Positions 44,930 through 56,384 are shown, counted from the first letter of the stretch. The stretch is 64,000 nt of DNA from Proteles cristata cristata (GCA_017311185.1 JAESUZ010000432.1:310001-374000); one strand, 5' to 3'. Translations and numbers: made by a program. The notes: generated by a model from the letters alone, not told the origin.

Positions 44930-45755
44930 TTTTTAAAGAGTTGATTGAGATATAATTTATAAACTAAGAACTGCATGTGTTTAATGTATACAATTCAATA
45001 AGTTGAAACCTTAACTTAAGCAAACACTTATAATACCATCATCACAATAAAAGGGATAGATACCTTTCAGTGGTGCTGTGTGTGTGTCTTTTGTGTGTGA
45101 TGAGAACACTTAATAGGAGACTGACCTTCCTAACAAATTTTAAAGTGCACAGTACCATATTGTTAAGTACAAGCACTATGTTATATAACAAATCTCTGGA
45201 CTAATGCCACCCTGTTTCCCCCTCCCCCATCCTCTGGCAACTACTATTCTATAAGTTTGCTCCTATCAGCTTTAGATTCTATTTTAGATTCTTCATATAA
45301 GTGGTATCACGTAGTGTTTTTCTTCTGTGTCTGCTTTCTTTTACTTAATATAATGTCCTGCAGGTGTATCTATATTGTCACAAATGGCAAGATATTTTCC
45401 CTTTTTAAGGATGAATAATAAATATTTCACTGTATGTGTATACCATATTTTTTTATCCATTCATTAACCAGTGGACCCTTGAGTTGTTTCCATACCTTGA
45501 CAATTGTGACAAATGCTGTAATGAACAGGGGAGTGCAACTATCTTTTTAAGATCCTGACTTAAAAAAAAAAAAAGAAAAAGATCCTGATTTAAATTCTTT
45601 TGGATATCCATTCAGCAATGGAATTTCTAAAATATATGGTAGTTTCAATTTTCATTTCTGAAGGAATCTCTATGCTGTATTCCATGAGAGTATATTATAT
45701 CACCACTAACAGTGTATAATCATCCCAGCTTCTCTAGATTTGGCCAAAATCCTTT
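44930..45755 (-). mobile_element. Old L1 3' UTR and ORF2 end, antisense
   Basis: Antisense order is clear: 'gattgagatataatttataa', 'ccatcctctggcaactacta', 'cttcatataagtggtatcac', 'ggatgaataataaatatttc' and 'ttccataccttgacaattgt'. There is no coding content. Confidence 0.85.
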
Positions 45756-45789
45756 TGTATGGGACATTTGTTTTTCCCTTTTTTAATTA

Positions 45790-46000
45790 TTGTATTTTAT
45801 TGTGGTAGTAACACTTGACATGTGACCTACTCCTTTAAAAAATTTTGGTTACACAGTATATTATTGTTATAATGGGCTCAATGTTATACAACACATCTCT
45901 AAAGTTTATTCATCTTGCTTAACTGAAATTTCCTTCCTGTTGCTTAGAAATTCCCCATTTTCTCCTCCCCATGACTACTGGCAGTTAAGACTGCATTGTA
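45790..46000 (-). mobile_element. Second old L1 3'-UTR fragment, antisense
   Basis: 'gtgacctactcctttaaaaaa', 'atgggctcaatgttatacaac' and 'tcatcttgcttaactgaaatttcc' match an L1MA/MB-like 3' UTR again, after the previous element. This is a separate insertion or a duplication. Confidence 0.7.
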
Positions 46001-47549
46001 AACTTGAAACAGAAAAATTAAACAAAGCCACATAGATTAGAGCCAGAAAATTTTTAAGCGTATTTAACGTATGTGAATGGAAGTTGTTAATCAAATTTTT
46101 AAAAATCTATCTTTATGATTAGGCCTCCTAGTTACCCAATAGTTTTAATGGAAGAAAAGTCTCCATCTTAACCACATGTCAATACCAACAAGGAAATGTC
46201 TCTAAAATGAAGCATATTTCTTTTTACCATGTTGGTGTGAAAAGCAGAGTCATTTGATCTTAGTAATTTAATTAACTTGCATCGTGTTCTGCCTTTATGT
46301 TGCTAAATTTTAACTAGCATGATTGGCACACCTGTTACTTTGGATCTAGTGACCATTGAAATATTTTAAATTAACTTCTTTATTAATATATACATATATG
46401 CTTTGCACAGTGTCTAGTTCCCTAATTAAACACCTAATGATAGAGTAGTTATGTCCTACCACCCCAAATATTCTCTGTCTCAGTTCCACCTATAACATCA
46501 TAATGTGAATTTGTTCATTGATATTTACTAGGTTTTACCTGTGTTCATATCTAGAATATAACCTAAAACCACAAAACTGTATCTGTCTTTTTACCATTCA
46601 ATTCCTGCTGCTTAGCCAAGGTTGTAGATTAGCCACTTAGTTTGCTGAAGAAATGGGCGATTGAGCCAAATCATAGTAAACAATCAGATTGCTTCTTATA
46701 CACCTGGAGTTTAGTCTCACTATTTTTCACTTTAGTAACTTTACAGTATTTCAATGATTTGTGTAACTTGTATATGAACATACTGTGTGAATAAATGATC
46801 AATTATAGATGACAGATAGATAGATAAATGATAGATAGATTAGATAGATAGGTAGATAGATGATAGATTGGTGATATAAAAGTTAACTTTACCCATTTTA
46901 ATCCATTCTAGGTGAACAACATATCTTTTTACTCTATTCTCAATTGTACCTATTTATTTTATATTTATGTTTGCCTCTTGTTCACAAATAATTATGTAAA
47001 AAGGCATGCTTGAAAAAATCAGATAAGTAGATTTTGAAGATATTTTTATGTGAACCACTGTTCCCCAGTTGCTACCAAATTTTAGGCTTCTGAAAAGAAT
47101 CTTTTAAATCACTTTATTTCCATTGGTATAAAAATGATATGTGAACACACTGACATTCTTTCTGAAGTCCTTTAATGTATTTATCTTTTTGTCAGAGAAC
47201 CACTTCTTTATCTTTGTGCCATGAATATCTTTTTAGAAAGATAGCATTAATGTTCATTCCTTTTCTTTACACTGTCTGACTTATTTGTAAGTTTTCTTCA
47301 ACACATTACAGTGTGAATTTGGTGGATGCGGCTTCACACAGAATTAGAGGATATAAATTTTGCTTTGAGCTTTTCTTCTGTCCCTGTCCCAGTTCAACAA
47401 TCATTAACCTGATTTACAACTTTTCCAAGTTCCTTTCTTAACTTCCACTTTCACATTTTTTTCATGCTTCTTACAATTTTACTTTTTCCCCCCAGTCTAA
47501 ATATCTTTCTCTTCATCACAAAACAAATCAATTATTTTAATACACTAAC
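46001..47549. other. Unannotated sequence with a GATA microsatellite
   Basis: AT-rich. A (GATA)n-type repeat lies at 46,813-46,869. No coding frame or other repeat is recognised. Confidence 0.55.
46813..46869 (+). repeat. (GATA)n microsatellite
   Basis: Runs of AGATAGATAGAT with small interruptions (AAATG, TTAG, GGTAG). Confidence 0.95.
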
Positions 47550-47900
47550 CTGAGGGCAGGAAAAGCAATCAGACCCTGGAGAGGAGTTACAGCCTCTGGG
47601 ATTAGAGTATGAAATAAGGATTGTGACTAAAGGTGGGGAAGCAGGCTTAGAGACTTCTAACCAACAGGTCTCTGGCTCCTGCCTTGACCTGGAGGCCTCA
47701 CACGAAGCACTGGCGTTTTGCATTTGGCAGCGATGAGGAAACAGGCTGGTGTCCACCCAGCACTCGTGTGAATCAGTGTTTCCGCCTGGTGCACTCGCCC
47801 TGATTTTTCAAAGATTTCCTTCCATGTTTGTGAGGCAGACGCTACGATTTTCTGATGCAGTTCATGAACCCCAAGCCCAGTAAGGGAGGTCAAGAGAAAG
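47550..47900 (-). other. GC-richer unique stretch with two overlapping antisense frames
   Basis: This 350-base stretch is clearly richer in G and C than its surroundings. The minus strand has two overlapping frames: 47,657-47,893 (78 codons) and 47,532-47,756 (74 codons). Neither has a recognisable domain, and I cannot show an exon boundary. It may be a decayed LTR or transposon, a pseudogene piece, or chance. Confidence 0.3.
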
Positions 47901-47926
47901 AGACGTTTAAGAATCTAAGTATTTAA

Positions 47927-48156
47927 GGGGCGCCCGGGTGGCTTAGTCGGTTGAGCGTCCGACTTTCGCTCAGGTCATGATCTCGCGGTTCGTGGGTTCG
48001 AGCCCCGCGTCGGGTTCTGTGCTGACTGCCAGCTCAGAGCCTGGAGCCTGTTTCAGTCTGTGACTCCCTCTCTCTGACCCTCCCCTGCTCACGCTGTCTC
48101 TCTCTCTCCTAGAAATAAATAAAACATAAAAAAAAAAAAAATTAAAAAAAAAAGAA
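47927..48156 (+). mobile_element. Felid SINE, young subfamily
   Basis: The head is GGGGCGCCCGGGTGGCTTAG, with an intact-looking A box (TGGCTTAGTCGGTTGAGC) and B box (GGTTCGAGCCC). An 18-base perfect duplication AAGAATCTAAGTATTTAA (plus GGG) lies at 47,909-47,926 and 48,157-48,174. Carries young markers. Confidence 0.98.
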
Positions 48157-48379
48157 AAGAATCTAAGTATTTAAGGGCTTAATTGTCCTCTCTGTCTCTT
48201 TCATCCCTTTGTGTCTGTCTGTCTGTCGTATGGAAAACCCTTTATTGATTTGCCAAAAATGTGTAAATCAATGGATGCACTTAAAGTCACAATTTCACAT
48301 TTCTGAAAACAAACAGATATATACTATGTAATATATAACATTTGGAAAATGAAGGAAATAATTAAGAAAATTTTATCTT

Positions 48380-48602
48380 GGGGGCGCCCGGGTGGCTTAG
48401 TCGGTTAAGCGTCCGACTTTCCCTCAGGTCATGATCTCGCGGTTCGTGGGTTCGAGCCCCGCATCGGGCTCTGTGCTGACTGCCAGCTCAGAGCCTGGAG
48501 CCTGTTTCGGTCTGTGGCTCCCTCTCTCTCTGATCCTCCCCTGCTCATACTGTCTCTCTCTCTCTCCTAGAAATAAAATAAAACATTAAAAAAAAAAAGA
48601 AG
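48380..48602 (+). mobile_element. Felid SINE, young subfamily
   Basis: The head is GGGGGCGCCCGGGTGGCTTA, with the GGTTCGAGCCC B box and young markers. The 16-base duplication AAGAAAATTTTATCTT / AAGAAAATTTTACCTT has one mismatch. Only 223 bases separate its right copy of the subfamily-specific head from the previous SINE's end. Confidence 0.97.
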
Positions 48603-48974
48603 AAGAAAATTTTACCTTAACCCATTACCCCATGCTCCTGCTCCTTTGTGATTATTTTTCTCTAATTAGTTACATGTTTATTCACTCTCTTAGATAGCAA
48701 ACATCATGATAGCTAAAACTGTACCTGGTTTTTTCTAACCATTAGAAGAACACTTTTGCATGTAATATGTGTATGTATGTTATGCAGTTAATACTTAGAA
48801 TCAAGCATTGTTTATAGTGTATGAATATCCATATACAGATTTATACATGGAGAAAATGATATACACCTAAGAATTGGATCATATATTATTTAACGTTCTG
48901 TATTTTACTATTCTACTCACCATTATCATAAGTTTCTTCATAAATATTAGGTCTTTTAGTATTCAAGTGTTATT

Positions 48975-49100
48975 ATAGTAATCTCTTTTACAGTTTGAGT
49001 AATTGAGTTGCAGAAAGAATAAAAAAGTTATCCAAAGTCACACAGGTAATACGTGACAGCAGTGAAACTCTCATCTAGAAGTCTGTTTTATTTCAAAGCA
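48975..49100 (-). mobile_element. MIR SINE remnant, antisense
   Basis: 'ctcttttacagtttgagtaattgag' then 'aagttatccaaagtcacacagg' and 'gacagcagtgaaactc' follow the antisense MIR core (ttacagatgag, aaggtcacacag). Confidence 0.7.
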
Positions 49101-49487
49101 GTTGTACTCAGTACTTAGTTTGTTAGTCAAGTTCAGACTACTAAAAATAAAAATTATTTTTCTATATAAAATACTGTGACGAGTATCTTTGTCTTGCTGT
49201 CATCTTTGTTTATTTCCATAAAATACATTCCTTTAGAAGGTCAACAATTGATAAGGCATAAACATGTCTGAAACTATAGATGTGTATGAATTCCTTTTAG
49301 GAAGATTACATCCTTTAGCGCTATTTTTGTGTACAAAAGTACCTATGTCCCTGTATCTGAAACTTGCTAAGAATGATCACTTTTATTAATATTTGTCCAT
49401 GTGATATTCTTTTGATTTCTGGGTTTGGGTTTTTTTCTAACTTTTTTTATTATTACTGAAGTTAACTACTTTCCCCTACGTCTATTG
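49101..49487. other. Unannotated sequence
   Basis: AT-rich. Nothing recognised. Confidence 0.45.
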
Positions 49488-49503
49488 GCATGTATTTTCT
49501 TTT

Positions 49504-49714
49504 TTCCCCCTTTTTAAAGGTTTATTTATTTATTTTGAGAGAGAGAGAGTGAGAGAGGGGGAGGGATGGGCAGAGAGAGAAGGAGAGAGAGAGTCCTGAG
49601 TCCCAATCATGCCCCACACTCTTGGTGCAGAGCCCAATATGGGGCTTGAACTCACAATGACCTGAGCCAAAACCAAGAGTCAGACACTTAACCAACTGAA
49701 CCACCCAGGTGCCA
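49504..49714 (-). mobile_element. Older felid/carnivore SINE, antisense
   Basis: The tail side is 'aaggtttatttatttatttt' with a long GAGA run, and the head is 'gaaccacccaggtgcc'. The 16-base duplication GCATGTATTTTCTTTT / GCATGTAGTTTCTTTT lies at 49,488-49,503 and 49,715-49,730. Confidence 0.95.
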
Positions 49715-49730
49715 GCATGTAGTTTCTTTT

Positions 49731-50486
49731 GTGAAACATCATTTCCCATTGCCTTGGAACAAATCCAAGGACATCTCATTATCTCTAAGGAACGTCATGG
49801 TCCGATAAGCATGCACTGGTTGAATAAAAAACTATGTGAATGTAATTCTTTACCCAATTGTGTATCTCAATTGTTCATTGTTAATATGTTGTGAAACTCA
49901 AGGTATTTTTCCAGATTTAATCTATACCAACACATTTTACTGAACATGCCTATGAAGAATTCTCACTGCAAAACCAATTCATAGTGTTGAGATTAGCATC
50001 AGGGTTCAGGTTCTCCAAATTTTCGTATTGTTCCTCTTTGTTTTCTAAATATATTATCACATCATTTACAAATAACAATTATGGTTTTCCCTTTCCAATA
50101 TTTATAGTTCTTATTTATTTGTCTTCTATTCAACTTTGGTCACTATAATAGTCAATCTAAGTAATAGTAATAGTAATCTAACCTCTGTTTTCCTGATTTA
50201 AAGGCACTGTTTTACAGTAGTATATGATATGTTAGCTAATAGGAAGGTATACTTATTTTAATAATGTTAAAGAGAATATTTCCACTTCTAATTTTCTAAG
50301 GATTAGATGAGAAATTATTTTTGAATGTTATTAAGTGCTTTTTCAATGCAAAAGAATAATGTCTTAATTTACGATTGTTTTGATATGAAATATTTTATTT
50401 TATTAGATTTTATAAACTTTTTCATTTTTTATTATTGTAATAAATCTTATTCACTTATGCTGACATTATTTTAATTTCTTCTTAGC
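49731..50486. other. Unannotated sequence
   Basis: AT-rich. Some wording near 49,990-50,420 (such as 'aacattaaagagaatatttc' and 'gagaaattatttttgaatgt') may be a very decayed antisense L1, but I cannot support it firmly. Confidence 0.4.
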
Positions 50487-52647
50487 ATTTATTTATTTAG
50501 TTTGGAAGTCAGGGAGGGAAGGAGCCAAGAAATTCCCAAGTAAGCTTCATCCCATTAGCACAGAGTCCAACACAGGGCTCAAACCCATGATACATGAGGT
50601 CATGATTTGACATGAAATCACTCTTAGCCCAACATTCCATCAAAACACTGCTAGAACTGAGGTTTGAATTCAGTAAAGTAGACAGGATATAAAATCAATA
50701 GGCAGAAATCTGTGGCGTTTCTATACACCAAAAATGAAGCAGCAGAAAGAGAAATCAAGGAATAGGTCCCATTTACAATTGCACCAAAAAAACACAAAAT
50801 ACCTAAGAATAAACTTAATGAAAGAGGTAAAAGATCAATACACTGAAAACTATAGACAGCTTATGAAAGAAATTGAAGAGAACACAAAGAAATGGAAAAA
50901 CATTCCATGTTCATAGTTTGAAAGAACAAATACTGTTAAAATCTTGGTACTACCAAAGCAATCTACATATTCAATGCAATCCTTATCAAAACAACACCAG
51001 CATTCTCCACAGAGCTAGAACAAACAACTCTAAAGTTTGTATGGAACAAGAAAAGACCCTGAATAGCCAAAGTAATGTTGAAGAAGAAAACCAAAGCTGC
51101 ATCCATTACAATTCTGGACTTCAAGCTGTATTACAAAGCCGTAGTAATCAAGACAGTATAGTACTGACACAAAAACAAACACATAGATCAATGGAACAAA
51201 ATAAAGAACCCAGAAATAGACCTACAAATGTATGGCCAACTAATCTTTGACAACTCAGGAAAGAATATCCAATGGAAAAAGACAGTCTCTTTAGCAAATG
51301 GACAGTGACATGCTGTCCACGGTCTACCTTCTTACACCATACACCAAAATAAATTTCAAATGGATGAAAGAACTAAACATAAGACAAGAAGCCATCAAAA
51401 TCCTAGAGGAGAAAACAGGTAACAACCTCTTTGACCTTGGCCGCAGCAACTTCTTTTTGACATGTCTCTGGAGACAAGGTAAACAATAGCAAAAGTGAAC
51501 TATTGGGACCTCATCAAAATAAAAATCTTTTGCACAGGGAAGGAAACAATCAACAAAACTAAAAGGCAACTGACAGAATGAGAGAAATATTTGCAAATGG
51601 CATATCAGACAAAAGGTCAGTATCCAAAATCTATAAGGAACTTGTCACTCAACACCCGAAAAATAAATAACCCAGTAAAGAAATGGGGAAAAGGCAGGAA
51701 CAGACACTTTTCCAAAGAAGACATCCAGATGGCTAATAGACACATGAAAAGTTGCTTAACATCACTCATCATCAGGCAAATACAAATCAAAACCAAATAA
51801 TATAGCATTTCACACCTGTCAGAATGGCTAAAATGAACAACTCAGGAAAAGACAGACATTGGAAACGATACAGAGAAAGGGGAACCCTTCTACACTGTTG
51901 GTGGGAATGCAAACTGGTGCAGCCACTCTGAAAAACAGAACGGAGGTTCCTAAAAAAATTTTTTAAATAGAAGTACCCTATGACCTAGCAACTGTATTCA
52001 TCCAAAGGATACAAAAATGCTGATTTGAAAGGGCACATTCACACAAATATTTATAGGAGCACTATCAACAACAGCTAAAATTATAGAAAAAGCCCAAATG
52101 TCCATCAAGTGATGAATGGAGAAAGATGTGGTACATATGTACACAATGGAAAATTACTCAGCAATCAAAAAGAATGAAATATTGTTTCATTTGCAACAGT
52201 GTGGATGGAAATAGAATGTATTATGCTAAGCGGAATAAGTCAGTCACAGAAAGATAATTATCATATGATTGCACTCATATGTGAAATTTAAGAAACAAAA
52301 CAGATGAACACAGGGGAAAGGAAGGAAAAACAAGATGAATATAGAGAAGTAGGCAAACCATAAGAGACTGTTAAATATAGAGAATAAATTGAGGTTGGGT
52401 GGAAGGATGTTGGCTGGGGAGATGGGCGAAATGGGTGACTGGCATTAAGGCGGGCACTTGTGTTGAGTACTGGATATTATATGTAAGTGATGACTCACTA
52501 AATTCTACTTCTGAAAACATTACTACACTGTTAACTAACTTGTGTTTAAATAAAATTTTAAAAAATCAAACCACAACAAAACAAACAAACAAAAAACAAA
52601 TAAAAAGAGGATCGGATGCTTAACCAACAGAATCACCCAGGCTGCCC
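50487..52647 (-). mobile_element. Old SINE, antisense, split in two by an L1
   Basis: The tail side and body lie at 50,487-50,632 ('agcatttatttatttagttt' to 'gacatgaaatcactc'). The head lies at 52,606-52,647 ('gatcggatgcttaaccaac' and 'aatcacccaggctgccc'). Together they make one antisense SINE with a 2-kb L1 inserted near its A-box part. Confidence 0.85.
50633..52605 (+). mobile_element. Carnivore L1, 5'-truncated, inserted in a SINE
   Basis: Sense ORF2 C-terminal half from 'ccatcaaaacactgctagaac' to about 52,230, then an older-type 3' UTR ('gtaagtgatgactcactaaa') and an A-rich tail with AAACAAAC units. The frame is broken into several short pieces (50,734-50,916; 50,873-51,250; 51,298-51,489; 51,591-51,800). 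A small deletion removes the TGTTGGGA part near 51,298. It starts after the FADD motif and so has no active site. Confidence 0.92.
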
Positions 52648-52773
52648 TAGGGTGACGTTACTTAAATATTGTAGAATATATCTACTTATATTCTAGGTTG
52701 AGAGATCTGCAGTTTATTTTGTCTGTGCTGTTTCTGAATAAGTTGCATAAGATTGAAAAATTAGAAAGCTTTT

Positions 52774-52981
52774 GGGAGCCTGGGTGGCTCAATCGGTTGA
52801 GTGGCCAACTTCAGCTTAAGTACCGATCTCACAATTCGTGGATTCGAGCCCCACCCCAGGCTCTGTGCTGACAGCTCAGGGCCTGGAGCTGCTTCAGATT
52901 CTGTGTCTCCCTCTCTCTCTGTCCCTCCCCCACTGGCACTCTGTCCCTTTCTCAAAAATAAATAAAAAGATTTTAAAAAAA
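52774..52981 (+). mobile_element. Felid SINE, older subfamily
   Basis: The head is GGGAGCCTGGGTGGCTCAAT, with B-box-like GGATTCGAGCCCC and an AAATAAATAAAAAG tail. The duplication TAGAAAGCTTTT / TAGAAAGCCTTG flanks it at 52,762 and 52,982. Confidence 0.94.
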
Positions 52982-53089
52982 TAGAAAGCCTTGCATGTTT
53001 CTAACGTATAAAAATTGCATGAAAAGCATATTCCATATTTTTTTCTTATGTAATTTTCTTCAGTGGCCTGTTTCCTATGACTACATAAT

Positions 53090-53240
53090 CATAAATGATT
53101 AGGGCCAGAAGGTCAGCTAATCTAGTTCTCCCTTTTACACATGAAGAAGTAGAAATTCAAGAGAGGTTAAATTACCTCTCCACTGTGACAACTGGCAGGC
53201 TGCCATCCTTATCCTCACTGCATTCAAACTTGTAGCCCCT
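53090..53240 (-). mobile_element. MIR SINE remnant, antisense
   Basis: 'cttttacacatgaagaagtagaaattcaagagaggttaaattacc' and the following 'gtgacaactggcaggctgcc' follow antisense MIR order. Confidence 0.6.
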
Positions 53241-53944
53241 AGGAAATGGGAGAGCTTAAAAAAGAAAAAGTATGGCTCCCTGAGTCACCACGTAGAGTGA
53301 CTCTGCCAACCGAACAGAAACACTGCCATTGCACCATGAATACACAAGAGATAGCACGCCAGTAAGAGTCTAAATCTGAGTATTCAGATTCTCAACGTCG
53401 CTGCTGGGGATGTAAAGATCTCCCCATGATTTAACCATGGCAATCCAAATAAAGCAACAAATAACAAATAAATAACAACAAATAAATATTGATGTTGACT
53501 ATATTTTGGCCATGTTATTTAAAATAATTATATCAATTGATAAATGGCTAGTTAGCATGTTCAATAGAACACTTGAAGATGGAAAGCAGTATCAACAGGT
53601 GAATACAATGTATCAACATTTACAATGTTTTGAAATTAGAAGCAACAGGAAAAAGAAGATAAATAGAGACAGATGACTTAACTGAGTAATTAGAAATGTG
53701 GTTAAGTACCCCAGTAAATACATTTTTTTTTGTCTTTCTGTCTGTGTTCTCTGGGGCACCTGGGCAAAAATATTATCAGCTCTTGATGACACTGTGATTC
53801 CTAACATATATCTTGACATGGAGTCATAAGCCCAATACACACATAAACAATGCCCGCATATACACGCTATAAGTTCCTGTTGCCAAAATTAATGATTAAA
53901 TAGCCAGAAGGATTAGTTTGACACATGTAGTGTTTTATTAAACC
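53241..53944. other. Unannotated sequence
   Basis: No gene is seen. There is a small AATAAC-rich patch at 53,451-53,490. A lone 'ggggcacctgggc' near 53,754 may be a SINE head stub, but it is too short to call. Confidence 0.45.
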
Positions 53945-53953
53945 ATGATTGCA

Positions 53954-54107
53954 GGGGCACCTGGGTGGCTCAGTTGGTTAAGTGTCTGACTTCAGCTCAG
54001 GTCATGATCTTGCAGTTTGTGAGTTTGAGCCCTACGTCGGATTCTGTGTTGTCAAGCAGGAGCCTGGATCCTGCTTCAGATTGTGTGTCTCCTCTCTCTC
54101 CCCTCCC

Positions 54108-54159
<52 letters not shown>

Positions 54160-54218
54160 TCTCGCTCTCTTTCTCTCTCTGTCTCTCACATATAAAATAA
54201 AAGATTAAAAAAAGAAAT
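53954..54218 (+). mobile_element. Felid SINE containing a (CA)n expansion
   Basis: The head is GGGGCACCTGGGTGGCTCAG. The CT-rich part holds a pure (CA)n run at 54,111-54,158, where other copies have CTGCTCACRCTC. The 9-base duplication ATGATTGCA lies at 53,945-53,953 and 54,219-54,227. Confidence 0.95.
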
Positions 54219-54451
54219 ATGATTGCAAATAACTTATTTTATATAACACTGGAAGGTGTGGTAATAATTAAAAACTTCAGATCTTATATAATTACAGAGG
54301 ATTATTCAAATATTATCTACAATAAAAATTATCATAATATCATTAACAGAACTGCTCGAGAGCAATGACATGATGGGGACGGCATGGATAACAAATCCAG
54401 TTGGCTCAATTAAGACTAACATTGGGTGCCTATTAAAAGCAGAAAAGTGTT

Positions 54452-54679
54452 GGTGCGCGTTGGTGGCTCAGTCGGTTAAGTGTCTGACTTTATCTCAGGT
54501 CACTGATCTCAGGGCTTGTGAATTTGAGCCCAGCGTTGGGTTCTGTGCTAACAGCTCAGAGGTTGGAGCCTGCTTTGAATTCTGCGTCTCCCTCTCTTTG
54601 CCCCCTCCAGTTCATGCTCTGTCTCTCTCTCTCTCAGAAATAAATAAACATTAAAAATAAATTAAAGATAAAATAAAAT
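54452..54679 (+). mobile_element. Felid SINE, older subfamily
   Basis: The head is degraded (GGTGCGCGTTGGTGGCTCAG), followed by the CT-rich middle and an AAATAAATAAACATT tail extended by AAATAAAATA units. AAAAGCAG lies on both sides (54,435 and 54,680). Confidence 0.92.
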
Positions 54680-54687
54680 AAAAGCAG

Positions 54688-55355
54688 GATGGTGCTCTGT
54701 GATAAGCAAGTTATTTTACATTAAAAATATGGAGTAAGTTGGATGGGGTGAAGGTAAATTGAAAACTCAAATTATAAGCTAGGACTGAGAAGATATGTGA
54801 TATAAGAAAATAAGAAATATAAAATATTTAATAGTCTTAGGCACCAGAGAAACATAAAGTTGAATTTTTCTTGTGTCTCTTATTATTAGTTTTCATAGAT
54901 AAGGTAGTTAATATTGAACTTGATATATTGAGTAAAGTTGAACTTCATAATCCTTTTAAATTGGCACTACTTTGGAATATATGCCCTCCACACATTTAAA
55001 TGACACCCTTTGCAAAGTAATATGGCTTTAGGGATGAAAAGGTGTGACAAAGTGTTATTACTTACAAAGCTGTTATAATTATTTTCCAAAATTAGTTGGA
55101 ATTTTTGTAAAGAATATATTAACCTGAATAAATCTGGAAAGTAAATTGTCTCAAATTTTTACTGCTCTCATATAAATTAATGCTACTTGTGGAGATATAT
55201 TGATGTGACTCAATCAGAAAACACTTGTAATGTTAATGAAAAACCTGAGTTTCCATAGATTAAACACAGCGAATGAATTGCTTCATGAGCAATATTGTGT
55301 CGAGTGCCATGTGAACATTGCTGTCAAATTTTGTTTTCCATTACTGCTGCAAAAT
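54688..55355. other. Unannotated sequence
   Basis: AT-rich, with nothing recognised. Confidence 0.45.
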
Positions 55356-55367
55356 GTTCTTAAAAGC

Positions 55368-55597
55368 GGGGCGCCTGGGTGGCTTAGTCGGTTAAGCGTC
55401 CGACTTTCGCTTGGGTCGTGATCTCGCGGTTCGTGGGTTCGAGCCCCGCGTCGGGCTCTGTGCTGACTGCCAGCTCAGAGCCTGGAGCCTGTTTCAGTCT
55501 GTGACTCCCTCTCTCTCTGACCCTCCCCTGCTCACGCTGTCTCTCTCTCTCTCCTAGAAAAAAAAAAAAAAAAAAAAAAAAAACATTAAAAAAAAAA
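55368..55597 (+). mobile_element. Felid SINE, young subfamily, with long A run
   Basis: The head is GGGGCGCCTGGGTGGCTTAG, with the GGTTCGAGCCC B box, young markers and a 26-base A run at 55,558-55,583. Perfect 12-base duplication GTTCTTAAAAGC at 55,356-55,367 and 55,598-55,609. It is the youngest-looking insertion in the window. Confidence 0.98.
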
Positions 55598-55699
55598 GTT
55601 CTTAAAAGCATTTGTGAGTTCAGAATGATAAAATCTTTTGACCTACACAAATGAAATAGTCCCTGAAGATATGGCATCAAAATTCTAATTTTCCTTCAA

Positions 55700-56340
55700 A
55701 CTGTTGTACGTTTGAGGACTATAATTAATTCATTAATTGTTTTAATATGATAAAGTTCATCTTGATTTTGCATTTCATTATAATAACTTTAATAGTTCAA
55801 GAGGAGCATTTGATCTTATGATAATTTTGCCTGAGATATATTATTATCTTGAAGATTTCCTCAGACTCCCATTTGCAAACAGTTTCAGGTATTCAAATGT
55901 TTGCTTTTAAAGCACAGATATATTTAAAGGAAAAAGGAGCAAAATTGCAGATAAGCAAATAAAAGCATTAAAAAATAAGCACGAAAACGTGTTTGCCAAG
56001 CTCCTTCATCTTATTTTCTTGTCCCTCCAGCTTCATTTCCATATGGAAATGCCAATGTGAAAACAGTCTTCTGCTACAAAACCTCTTTTTAAATAGTTTC
56101 CTCAGACCAGAGCGGACAGTTTTTCACATGCCCAGCCATGAATCGTCTGAAAGCTTTCTTTCACAGCCCACTAACATTTCACAGTGACTGTTTCTTAGGG
56201 GAACGCTTGAAAATGTGCCCGTTAAATACATATGACTCTCAGGCAGCATGGAGGCATGCAGAGGGGAGGTGCAGGGACTCGGATAACATTCCCCAAATAT
56301 TGCTGAAGTCTAATAGGGCTTTATGAAGAATCTGAATTCA
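55700..56340. other. Repeat-free stretch, candidate conserved non-coding element
   Basis: The first part (55,710-55,850) is packed with TAAT/ATTA homeodomain-like cores ('taattaattcattaattgtttt'). The second part (55,985-56,340) has balanced composition with no repeat signature. The frames at 55,993-56,187 and 56,138-56,326 have no domain. The reading as a regulatory element is only a guess from composition. Confidence 0.3.
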
Positions 56341-56384
56341 AAAAGTTGGGCCAAATACATTTAATCATTTCTTTAAGACTCATC

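Noticed and set aside
47927..48602. tRNA genes suggested by A and B boxes
   Set aside because: The boxes belong to tRNA-derived SINE heads with CT-rich bodies and A tails. No complete cloverleaf is present.
53754..53766. Isolated SINE-head-like word GGGGCACCTGGGC
   Set aside because: Thirteen bases are too few, and no B box or tail follows.
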